DNA of 64,000 nucleotides from NCBI RefSeq assembly GCF_000559085.1, contig NZ_JALN02000001.1:1860001-1924000 (forward strand), read 5' to 3'. Within the stretch, counting starts at the first letter, position 1; each line of letters begins with the position of its first letter. The notes below the pieces were generated by a model that had not been told where the DNA came from, ran no database searches, and saw nothing but the letters and a program-made list of their open reading frames with translations. Shown here piece after piece: positions 8,074 through 15,576 of the stretch. The stretch is from Mycolicibacterium aromaticivorans JS19b1 = JCM 16368. Lineage in GTDB: Bacteria; Actinomycetota; Actinomycetes; Mycobacteriales; Mycobacteriaceae. A program made the translations under genes and the position numbers.

Positions 8074-9021
8074 ATGCGGTACACGCTGGAGTATCCGAGC
8101 GAGCTACCCACCGCGCCCGACGATTTCCTCTCCCCCGCCGTGATCCGGGATGTCGTGTCGAGAGCCGAAGCGGCAGGCTTCGCCGCGGTCGCGCTGTCCG
8201 AACATCCGGCACCGTCGCTGAAATGGCGCCGCAACGGCGGCCACAACACTGTGGACCCCGTCGCGGCGCTGAGCTTCATGGCCGGGGTGACCAGCCGGAT
8301 CAAACTGATGACCAACCTGTTCGTGCTGCCGTTCCGCAACCCGTATCTGTCCGCCAAGGCGCTCGGCAGCGTGGACATCCTGTCCGGCGGCCGGTTGATC
8401 GCAGGCGTGGGCGCGGGGTACCTACGCTCGGAGTTCTCCGCGCTGGGCGTCGAGGTCGACGACCGGGCCGAGTTGCTCGACGAAGCACTCGCCGCACTGC
8501 GCGCGATCTGGACCGATCCCGAAACACCGGTCAGTGGGCGGGGATTCACGGCAACCGGTCCGATGTGGTTGCAGCCACCGGTACAGCGTCCGCATCCACC
8601 GATCTGGATCGGCGGCAACACGGCAGCCGCGGCACGGCGCGTCGTCGAACACGGCAGCGGCTGGATGCCGCTTATCGCGCCCTCGGGTATGGCGTCAGCG
8701 ATCGGCACGGCTGCGCTGGAGGACACCGCGGCGTTCGGCGCCCGGCTCGGCCGGCTGCGTCAGGCCCTGGCCGATGCCGGCCGGGATCCGGAGACGCTCG
8801 ACGTGCAAGTCATCTGCCCCTGGATCGACCTGGACGACGACTCCTCACTGCGCCGAGCGCAGGACACCCTGGGTGAACTCGCCGGGTACGGCGCGAACTG
8901 GGCAGTCGCTCGCGTCGAGGCACCCACCCCGGCAGCGGCGCTCGACTACATCGACGCGTTCGGCGAGGTGGTCATTGCAGGCGATCTGGTCGGTACACCG
9001 GTTCGAGGAGGTTCCGCGTGA
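8074..9021 (+). CDS. LLM-class F420-dependent oxidoreductase
   Basis: The 315-residue luciferase-like protein contains VALSEHPAPSLKW, VDILSGGRLIAGVGAGYLRSEF and PHPPIWIGGNTAAAARR, the standard signatures of mycobacterial LLM F420 enzymes (resembles the TIGR03619 subgroup). ATG 8074 is preceded by AGGTGG at good spacing. It is the first gene of a four-gene plus-strand operon: its TGA overlaps the GTG of the Rieske oxygenase. Expected to transfer hydride between F420 and a pathway intermediate in the cytosol; substrate unknown. Confidence 0.88.
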   Translation: MRYTLEYPSELPTAPDDFLSPAVIRDVVSRAEAAGFAAVALSEHPAPSLKWRRNGGHNTVDPVAALSFMAGVTSRIKLMTNLFVLPFRNPYLSAKALGSVDILSGGRLIAGVGAGYLRSEFSALGVEVDDRAELLDEALAALRAIWTDPETPVSGRGFTATGPMWLQPPVQRPHPPIWIGGNTAAAARRVVEHGSGWMPLIAPSGMASAIGTAALEDTAAFGARLGRLRQALADAGRDPETLDVQVICPWIDLDDDSSLRRAQDTLGELAGYGANWAVARVEAPTPAAALDYIDAFGEVVIAGDLVGTPVRGGSA

Positions 9022-10022
9022 AGGTTCCATTCACTTGGAAAGTCACCGGCTGGTTCATGGTCGGCTGGTCGGCGCAGTACGCCGTCGGTGACGTCCGGCC
9101 GCTGCGATACTTCGGCGAGGACCTGGTGATCTATCGCGACCAGTCCGGCGAGTTGCACGTGCTCGAAGGGCACTGCAAGCACCTCGGTGCGCACATCGGG
9201 CATGGCGGCACCGTCGTCGGCGACTGCGTCGAGTGTCCGTTCCACGGCTGGCGCTGGGGACCCGACGGCGACAACACCCACATCCCCTACCAGCCGGATC
9301 GGCCCAACAAGGGGCTGCGTCTTCGGACCTACCCGGTCGAGGAGCAGCACGGCTGCATCTTCCTCTGGCACCACCCGGGCGGTGAGCCACCCCGGTGGGA
9401 ACTGCCCGACATGTTCGCCAAGTTCCCGCAATTCACCGCCGCCCCCGACGAGTACTACCGCCCATACCCGGAGTTCTCCCGCTTCGCCGAGAACGAGCCG
9501 GTGCATCCCCAGATCGTTGCCGAAAACGGTCCGGACAGTTCACATTTCCACTACGTCCACCACGCGACGGTCACTCCGGTCTGCTTGGAGTGGGAAGCGG
9601 TCGATGAAGAGTGGCGGTTCGTCACCGGCTGGCCCGATGCGCGCAGTGATGACCCGAACGCCATGGCATTGCGTATCCACAGCCACTTCTCCGGGCTGGG
9701 TTTCGCGATCAGTGCGTTCGAGGGCTCGTCGAACCACCGGCTGATCTTCGCCTGCACACCCGTCGACGACGAGGTGTCCAACATGTTCTATTCCATCTGG
9801 TGGCCGCGAAAACACGGCGACACCAGTGACATCCCACCCGACGACGTCCGAGAACGGGTGGAGAAGCAGTATCTGGGCACGGTGTGGGACGACCTCGAGA
9901 TCTGGCGCTATCAGAAATACGTCGAACACCCGGCACTGGCCAAGGTCGACGCGAAACCCTATATGGCAATGCGCAAGTGGGCTCAGCAGTTCTATGACGT
10001 GTCGGCGGCGGCACCCATATGA
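9018..10022 (+). CDS. Rieske non-heme iron oxygenase, terminal oxygenase component (KshA-like)
   Basis: The 334-residue protein has a Rieske [2Fe-2S] domain with C53-x-H55 (CKHLGAH) and C73-x2-H76 (CPFHGW), and a catalytic domain with Asn170, Asp173, His176 and His181 (ENGPDSSHFHYVHH), matching the bridging Asp and 2-His facial triad. Overall layout resembles the 3-ketosteroid 9-alpha-hydroxylase oxygenase class, which hydroxylates large alicyclic substrates. No dedicated reductase or ferredoxin gene is adjacent, so electrons must come from a component encoded elsewhere. GTG 9018 overlaps the previous stop (GTGA). The next gene overlaps its stop in ATGA. KshA itself is not claimed: the neighbours are not the known cholesterol cluster. 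Confidence 0.9.
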   Translation: MKVPFTWKVTGWFMVGWSAQYAVGDVRPLRYFGEDLVIYRDQSGELHVLEGHCKHLGAHIGHGGTVVGDCVECPFHGWRWGPDGDNTHIPYQPDRPNKGLRLRTYPVEEQHGCIFLWHHPGGEPPRWELPDMFAKFPQFTAAPDEYYRPYPEFSRFAENEPVHPQIVAENGPDSSHFHYVHHATVTPVCLEWEAVDEEWRFVTGWPDARSDDPNAMALRIHSHFSGLGFAISAFEGSSNHRLIFACTPVDDEVSNMFYSIWWPRKHGDTSDIPPDDVRERVEKQYLGTVWDDLEIWRYQKYVEHPALAKVDAKPYMAMRKWAQQFYDVSAAAPI

Positions 10023-10627
10023 AGGCCGAACTCGTCGACCCGGGCCACACCGTCATCGTCACCCAGGAGTTGCAGGGCGCCGTCGTCGGGCCGGATGCCG
10101 GACTGGCGGCGTTGGCCCGCGAAGCGGAGCGCGAGGCGCTACCCAACATCGCCCGCTTGCTACCCGTGGCGCGTGCGGCCGGAGTCACCGTGGTGCACTG
10201 CCTGGTGCAGCGCCGGCCCGACGGACTCGGCTCCAACCACAATGCCAAGCTGTTCGCGATCGGAGCTAGTGGGGTCGACATCGCGCCGGGCAGCCCCGGT
10301 GCCACGCTGTTACCGCAATTCGGCCCGGAGCCAACCGATCTCGTCCTGAGCCGATCGCATGGTCTTGGCCCGATGGGCGGTACCGATCTCGACGCGATCC
10401 TGCGCAATCTCGGCGCGACCACCGTCGTCGGCGTGGGGGTGTCACTGAACGTGGCGATTCCCAATCTGGTGATGGACGCCGTCAATGCCGGCTACCGCGT
10501 GGTGCTGCCGCGCGATGCGCTCGCCGGGGTACCCGCCGAGTACGGCACCGCCATCATCGACAACACCCTGGCCTTGCTGGCGACCATCACCACCACCGAC
10601 GAACTGATCGCGGCCTGGGAGGCGTAA
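10019..10627 (+). CDS. Isochorismatase-fold protein lacking the catalytic triad
   Basis: The 202-residue protein has the isochorismatase/cysteine-hydrolase fold pattern: VIVTQELQ at the first strand, LVLSRSHG in the middle, and VVGVGVSLNVAIPNLVMDAVNAGYRVVLPRDAL in the C-terminal half. In active members these three places hold Asp, Lys and Cys. Here they appear to be Glu17, Arg112 and Ala146, so hydrolase chemistry by the usual Cys mechanism is unlikely. It is coupled by ATGA to the Rieske oxygenase and by TAATG to the P450. It could be a binding or assembly partner of one of these oxygenases, or an enzyme with different chemistry. Residue assignment is by eye. Confidence 0.78.
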   Translation: MKAELVDPGHTVIVTQELQGAVVGPDAGLAALAREAEREALPNIARLLPVARAAGVTVVHCLVQRRPDGLGSNHNAKLFAIGASGVDIAPGSPGATLLPQFGPEPTDLVLSRSHGLGPMGGTDLDAILRNLGATTVVGVGVSLNVAIPNLVMDAVNAGYRVVLPRDALAGVPAEYGTAIIDNTLALLATITTTDELIAAWEA

Positions 10628-11829
10628 TGAACACCGACACCGCCGTGCCGCAGTTGCCGACAGACTACCTTCGCGATCCGTATCCGTTCTTCGCCGAGAT
10701 GCGCTGTGGTCCAGGGATCTTCCGCGGCACGGTGATGGACTACTCGAAGACTCCGGAGTCGCTGCGTCCAAGGCAAGAGTATGCCGCGGTGTCCTTCGAC
10801 GCGGTGAACAGGGTGCTGCGCGATGGGCGGGTGTTCAACTCCTCCATCTACGACTCCACGATCGGACTGTTCATCGGGCCGTCGTTGCTGGCGATGGAAG
10901 GCAAGGCCCACTGGGATCACCGCAATCTGGTCTCCGCTGCGTTCAAGTCGAAGTCGTTGGCGCGCTGGGAACCTGAGGTGGTCCGCCCGATCGTCAACGG
11001 CTTGATCGACGAGTTCATCCGCGACGGGGACACCGACCTGGTGCGGGCATTCACGTTCGAATTCCCCACCCGCGTCATCACCCGGCTGCTGGGCCTACCC
11101 GAAGAAGACCTGCCCACTTTCCGGCGCCGCGCAGTCCAGCTGATCAGCTACGCCGTCGACTACCGCAAAGCGTTCGAGGCATCGGCTGCGCTCAAGGACT
11201 ACTTCCTGGAGCAGATCGACAAACGTCGGTCGACGCCGACCGACGACATCATCGGCGATCTGGTGAGTGCGGACATCAACGGGGAGAAGCTGACCGACGA
11301 GGCGATCTACTCGTTCCTGCGGCTGCTTCTCCCGGCCGGCCTGGAAACCACCTACCGATCGTCGGGCAATCTGCTCTACCTGTTGCTCACCCATCCCGAA
11401 CAGTTCGCGGCGGTGCAGGCCAACCGGGAACTGCTGGCTCCGGCCATCGAAGAAGGTCTGCGCTACGAGACTCCACTGACCACCGTGCAGCGGTTCGCCA
11501 CCGAGGACAGCGAGCTGGGCGGTGTTGCGATACCGGCCGGTTCGGTGATCGACGTGTGCATGGGCTCGGCCAACCGCGATGCGAACCGCTGGCCGGACCC
11601 CGAGAAGTTCGACATCTTTCGCCACCACACCCCGCACATCACGTTCGCGGCGGGCGAGCACACCTGTATGGGTCTGCACCTGGCCCGGATGGAGACCCGC
11701 GTCGCGTTGGAGTCCTTGCTGGATCGGCTGGGCGACATCACGCTGATCACCGACGACGATCCGCACATCCACGGCCAGCCGTTCCGGTCGCCGACATCGT
11801 TGCCGGTGACCTTCACCGCGGTCCGCTAG
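10627..11829 (+). CDS. Cytochrome P450
   Basis: The 400-residue bacterial class I P450 has the oxygen-binding I-helix motif AGLETT (about 237-242), the K-helix E276-x-x-R279 and the heme loop FAAGEHTCMG with Cys347 as thiolate ligand. It lacks a membrane anchor, as is usual for soluble bacterial P450s, and needs a ferredoxin and reductase not present here. Its start overlaps the previous stop (TAATG), and its own TAG overlaps the stop of the convergent SDR in CTAG (11826-11829). Position at the end of an operon with a Rieske oxygenase suggests two successive hydroxylations of the same substrate. No CYP family number is assigned. Confidence 0.93.
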   Translation: MNTDTAVPQLPTDYLRDPYPFFAEMRCGPGIFRGTVMDYSKTPESLRPRQEYAAVSFDAVNRVLRDGRVFNSSIYDSTIGLFIGPSLLAMEGKAHWDHRNLVSAAFKSKSLARWEPEVVRPIVNGLIDEFIRDGDTDLVRAFTFEFPTRVITRLLGLPEEDLPTFRRRAVQLISYAVDYRKAFEASAALKDYFLEQIDKRRSTPTDDIIGDLVSADINGEKLTDEAIYSFLRLLLPAGLETTYRSSGNLLYLLLTHPEQFAAVQANRELLAPAIEEGLRYETPLTTVQRFATEDSELGGVAIPAGSVIDVCMGSANRDANRWPDPEKFDIFRHHTPHITFAAGEHTCMGLHLARMETRVALESLLDRLGDITLITDDDPHIHGQPFRSPTSLPVTFTAVR

Positions 11830-12674
11830 CCCTTCCAAGGCTTGGTCTTGACGTAACCCCCTGCGTCGATGCGCATCTGCGTTCCGGTGATGTAGCGGGC
11901 ATCGTCACTGGCCAGGAACACCACGGCGGCCGACACGTCGTGCGGCTCGATGTAGGGCACCGGCATCGCCTGCATGGCGGGGAACGACAGCTCGGCGTCG
12001 TCGCGTGTCGGGGACGCCAGGTCGGGCCGGAACACCCGGTACATGCCCTCGTTGTGCAGCATGTCGGTGTTGACATTGGTCGGGTGTAGCGCGTTCACCC
12101 GAATCATTCTCTTGGCCAACTGGACTGACAGATCGTTGACGTAGTGGGCGACCATCTGTTTGGCCAGGCTGTAGGCCGACCCGCCCGGACCCTGGTTGGT
12201 GGCGCTGCCCAGTTGCGCCGCAAGCGAACCGGTGGCGATCACCGATGCGCCATCGTTGAGGTGCGGCATGCTGGCCTGGATCACGTTGAACACCCCGACC
12301 AGATCGGTGTCGATGGTGTCCGACCACGACTGCAGGGTCTGCCGCTTGCCCATCGGGCAGATACCGGCATTGGCGACGACGATGTCGAGGTGGCCCATCT
12401 CATCGACGGCATCGGCGATCGTCTGCCACACCGCACTGCGCTCGCGGACGTCGCAGATCGCGGAAAAGCACCGCGCGCCTTCCTTTTCCACCAGCAACAC
12501 GGTCTCGTCGAGGTCCTCAGGCCGCGACAGCGGGTAGGTGTTGCCTTCGAGGTCGGCGCAGATGTCCAGCACGATGACGTCCGCACCTTCGGCGGCCAGC
12601 GCGATCGCGTGTGAACGCCCCTGTCCTCGCGCGGCCCCCGAGACCACGGCAACCTTGTTGTCCAACTTGCCCAT
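11826..12674 (-). CDS. SDR oxidoreductase, mycofactocin-associated type
   Basis: The 282-residue SDR has the nucleotide motif GAARGQGRSHA near residue 13, the NAG motif VANAGICP, an active-site Ser segment ATGSLAAQLG and YSLAK. The GAARGQG start, the YPLSRPEDLDETV insert and the C-terminal DAGG stretch are typical of the SDR subgroup (TIGR03971-like) whose NAD is thought to stay bound and be recycled by mycofactocin. ATG 12674 is chosen because AGGAGG (12682-12687) lies eight bases upstream; a longer reading overlaps the ALDH gene. It is downstream of and co-transcribed with the aldehyde dehydrogenase, so an alcohol-to-aldehyde-to-acid step is a reasonable inference. Confidence 0.88.
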   Translation of the reverse strand: MGKLDNKVAVVSGAARGQGRSHAIALAAEGADVIVLDICADLEGNTYPLSRPEDLDETVLLVEKEGARCFSAICDVRERSAVWQTIADAVDEMGHLDIVVANAGICPMGKRQTLQSWSDTIDTDLVGVFNVIQASMPHLNDGASVIATGSLAAQLGSATNQGPGGSAYSLAKQMVAHYVNDLSVQLAKRMIRVNALHPTNVNTDMLHNEGMYRVFRPDLASPTRDDAELSFPAMQAMPVPYIEPHDVSAAVVFLASDDARYITGTQMRIDAGGYVKTKPWKG

Positions 12675-12685
12675 TGGGTGTCCTC

Positions 12686-14212
12686 CTATGACTGGCGTGG
12701 AGCGCGGACCGCGAGGGTCTTGGTTTCCAGGTACTGGCCGAATCCCTCGATGCCGCACTGACGTCCGACGCCGCTGTTCTTGTAGCCCCCGAACGGGGCG
12801 TCGGCGCCGTAGAACATTCCCCCGTTGACACCGATCGAGCCGGTACGGATCCGGCGGGCGACGGCGGTGCCGCGCTCCACGGACCCCGACAACACCGCGC
12901 CGGCCAACCCGTAGGCGCTGTCGTTGGCGATGCGGATCGCCTCCTCGTCGTCGCGGAACGGGAGCACCACCAGGACGGGCCCGAAGATCTCCTGCTGGGC
13001 GATCGCGGAGCGGGGGTCGGCACCGATGATCACCGTGGGTGCGACGAAGTGCCCACCGGCGAGGTAGTCCGGTAGATCGTCGATACCGCCTCCGCCGACG
13101 ACGATTTCGGCACCGTCACGACGGGCCCGGTCACATGCGTCGAGCACCCGCTGCTTCTGCCTGGCGCTGACGAGAGGGCCGACGAACGTGCTGGGCAGCG
13201 CCGGGTCACCGACCGGCACCGACTGGAAGGCCGCGGTGATCGCGGCGAGCGCCTCGGGGTAGAGCGATTCGTGGATCACCAACCGCGTGGTGAGCGCGCA
13301 GGCCTGCCCGGCATGCACGCATACCCCGACCGCGCTGCCGATGATGTGCGCCGGGTTGGCGTCGTCGAGCACGATCAGCGCCGACTTGCCGCCCAGTTCC
13401 AGGAACGTGCGCTTGATGGTGTCGGCGCCGTCGCGCATCAACTGCTTGCCCACCGAGGTGGATCCGGTGAACGACACCATGTCCACCCGCGGATCGGTGG
13501 CCAGCAGTCCGGCGACCTCATTGTGCGGGGTGGGCACCACGGCGAGGACACCGGGCGGGATGTCGGTGTGCTCGGCAACCAGCCGGCCGATGCGGGTGGC
13601 GTTCCACGGGGTGTTGGGATCGGGCTTGAGCACCACGGTGTTGCCGGCGGCCAGCGCGGGACCGAGCTTGTTGAGGATGACCTCGATCGGGTAGTTCGAC
13701 GGCGTGATCGCCGCGACCACCCCGACCGGCTCCTTGACGACGGTGCGGACGTTGCGATCGCCGAAGAGGCCGCCGCCGTCCAGCGTTCGCTCCCAGTTGA
13801 ATTCGTCGATCAGCCGGGACGGATACCGGAGCGAGTCGGTCAGCGGCCACTCCAATTGGGCGTCACCGGTGGACATGATCGGGCAGCCGACCTCCGCGAC
13901 CAACTCCTCGCGCAGGTCTTCCTTCTCGGACTCCAGCGCGGCCTGCAGCTGGGCCAGACACCTCTTGCGTAGCGCTCGGTTGGTGGACCAGTCGGTGTCG
14001 TCGAATGCCCGCCTGGCCGCGGCGATGGCGCGGTCCATGTCGGGAGGCCCGGCGGCGGCGGTGGCCCCCAACACCCGGCCGGTCGCCGGACTGATGTTGT
14101 CGAATTCGGCGCCGTCGGCGGCCGCAGCGAGTCGCCCGTCGATGAGCATCCGCGGTTCGGCCCGCTTCGCCGCCCGCAAACCCAGCTCGACGCTCGTACC
14201 CTGCTGGTCCAC
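12686..14212 (-). CDS. Aldehyde dehydrogenase family protein
   Basis: The 508-residue protein is a full-length NAD(P)-dependent aldehyde dehydrogenase with Asn173 (TPSNYP), the general base Glu272 (LELGGKSA), the nucleophile Cys305 (AGQACALTTR) and the C-terminal FGPVLVVLPF and PFGGYKNSGVGR segments. It oxidises an aldehyde to the acid in the cytosol. GTG 14212 is used because GAAGGTGG lies about seven bases upstream. It is first of two genes, with the mycofactocin-type SDR following after 11 bases, and it diverges from the CaiB gene across a copy of the 19-bp operator. This suggests that an oxygenated side chain is taken to a carboxylic acid and then to a CoA thioester by the CaiB transferase opposite. 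Confidence 0.92.
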   Translation of the reverse strand: MDQQGTSVELGLRAAKRAEPRMLIDGRLAAAADGAEFDNISPATGRVLGATAAAGPPDMDRAIAAARRAFDDTDWSTNRALRKRCLAQLQAALESEKEDLREELVAEVGCPIMSTGDAQLEWPLTDSLRYPSRLIDEFNWERTLDGGGLFGDRNVRTVVKEPVGVVAAITPSNYPIEVILNKLGPALAAGNTVVLKPDPNTPWNATRIGRLVAEHTDIPPGVLAVVPTPHNEVAGLLATDPRVDMVSFTGSTSVGKQLMRDGADTIKRTFLELGGKSALIVLDDANPAHIIGSAVGVCVHAGQACALTTRLVIHESLYPEALAAITAAFQSVPVGDPALPSTFVGPLVSARQKQRVLDACDRARRDGAEIVVGGGGIDDLPDYLAGGHFVAPTVIIGADPRSAIAQQEIFGPVLVVLPFRDDEEAIRIANDSAYGLAGAVLSGSVERGTAVARRIRTGSIGVNGGMFYGADAPFGGYKNSGVGRQCGIEGFGQYLETKTLAVRAPRQS

Positions 14213-14242
14213 CGACGCACCACCTTCTTTTCCGGGACGGTC

Positions 14243-14261
14243 AACGGTAAAGGTTACAGTA
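14243..14261. promoter_or_regulatory. Operator site 3 of the shared inverted repeat
   Basis: AACGGTAAAGGTTACAGTA matches the consensus at 15 of 19 positions, with the right half-site TTACAGTA perfect. It lies between the ALDH start (14212, -) and the CaiB start (14353, +). TACAGT on the plus strand fits a -10 for the CaiB gene, leaving a leader of about 85 bases. Confidence 0.7.
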
Positions 14262-14352
14262 AGAATCTGCGGCAGTGGTGCGCCGATTCTTCGACCCGCA
14301 GCGTCCGGGGTGTGAGAATGTGGTTACCACCACCGGGCGAAAGGGATTGATC

Positions 14353-15576
14353 GTGATCAAGGTGATGGACGGCATCCGGGTACTGGAGGTCGCGCAGTTC
14401 ACGTTCGTTCCGGCGGCCGGAGCGATCCTGGCCGACTGGGGCGCCGACGTCATCAAGGTCGAGCACCCGGTCCGCGGCGACACTCAGCGCGGCTTCATCA
14501 ACATGGGCGGCTTTCAGCTCGACCCGAACCGGCACCCGCTGATCGAGCATCCAAACCGCGGCAAGCGCAGCGTCGGCATCGACGTCTCCACACCCGACGG
14601 CCAGGAGGTGCTGTACGAGATCGCGAAGACAGCCGACGTCTTTTTGACCAATTACATGCCGCAGGCCCGCCAGAAGAACAAGTTCGACGTCGAGCACATC
14701 CGCGCGGTCAACCCCAACATCATCTACGCCCGCGGCAGCGCCTACGGCGACAAGGGACCCGAGCGCCTGGTCGGCGGCTTCGACGGCACCGCATTCTGGA
14801 CCCGCAGTGGCGTCGGCCACGCGCTCACGCCGGAAGAGCTCGGAGGCGCTCTGCCGCAGGGTATTCCAGCGTTCGGCGATTCGATCGGCGGGATGAACAT
14901 CGCCGGCGGCATCTCGGCGGCGCTGTTCCATCAGGAACGGACGGGCGAGGCGGTTGAGATCGATGTGTCGCTGCTGAGCACCGCGTGGTGGGCGGCAGGC
15001 GCCAGTGTCACCCAGGGCATGGAGACCGGGGAGACCATGCGCTCCCTGATGCCCGGCTCCACGACATCGGTCAACCCGTTCATGGCCAACTACCTGACCT
15101 CTGACGGCGGCACGATCAACCTGTGCATCGTCAGCCCTACCGGCTACATCCGCGACACCTGGGAACATCTCGGCCTGGCCGAGCTCGCCGACGACCCCCG
15201 GTTCTCCGACGTGATGCCGCTGATCCAGAACGCCGAAGAGGGCGTCCGATTGATCACCGAGGCGATCGCCGCCAAGCCGTTCGAGTATTGGCGCCAGCAC
15301 CTCAAGACGATGAAGGGCCAGTGGGCGCCGTTCCAGAGTCTGGTCGATCTGGCCTCCGACGAGCAGGCGATCGCCAACGACATGATCGTCGAGGTGGAAG
15401 CAGCTGACGGTGGAGCACCGTTCAAGGTGGTGCGCGGGCCGGTGCAGTTCAATCACGAGGCGCTGGAGACCACCCGAGCACCGCAGGCCAGCGAGCACAC
15501 CGAAATCGTGCTGATGGAGATCGGTATCGATTGGGACCGCATCGAGGCGCTCAAGGAGTCGGGCGCGATCGCCTAA
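14353..15576 (+). CDS. CaiB/BaiF family III CoA-transferase
   Basis: The 407-residue protein starts at GTG 14353 (VIKVMDGIRVLEVAQFTF), with AAGGGA seven bases upstream; a longer in-frame reading starts at 14275 close to the operator and is not preferred. It has the typical N-terminal GAILADWGADVIKVEHP, the RSVGID segment, and the catalytic-Asp region PAFGDSIGGM. Family III transferases move CoA between acids through an aspartyl-CoA anhydride, so it likely activates a pathway acid without ATP. It faces the ALDH/SDR operon across an operator and converges on the molybdopterin oxidoreductase with stops overlapping by four bases. Acyl substrate unknown; a paralogue lies at 18978. Confidence 0.9.
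   Translation: MIKVMDGIRVLEVAQFTFVPAAGAILADWGADVIKVEHPVRGDTQRGFINMGGFQLDPNRHPLIEHPNRGKRSVGIDVSTPDGQEVLYEIAKTADVFLTNYMPQARQKNKFDVEHIRAVNPNIIYARGSAYGDKGPERLVGGFDGTAFWTRSGVGHALTPEELGGALPQGIPAFGDSIGGMNIAGGISAALFHQERTGEAVEIDVSLLSTAWWAAGASVTQGMETGETMRSLMPGSTTSVNPFMANYLTSDGGTINLCIVSPTGYIRDTWEHLGLAELADDPRFSDVMPLIQNAEEGVRLITEAIAAKPFEYWRQHLKTMKGQWAPFQSLVDLASDEQAIANDMIVEVEAADGGAPFKVVRGPVQFNHEALETTRAPQASEHTEIVLMEIGIDWDRIEALKESGAIA

Noticed and set aside
9018..10022. True kshA of cholesterol degradation
   Set aside because: Motifs are similar, but the neighbourhood is not the known cholesterol cluster and no KshB-like reductase is adjacent.
10019..10627. Siderophore-type isochorismatase
   Set aside because: No chorismate or NRPS genes nearby, and the catalytic triad is missing.
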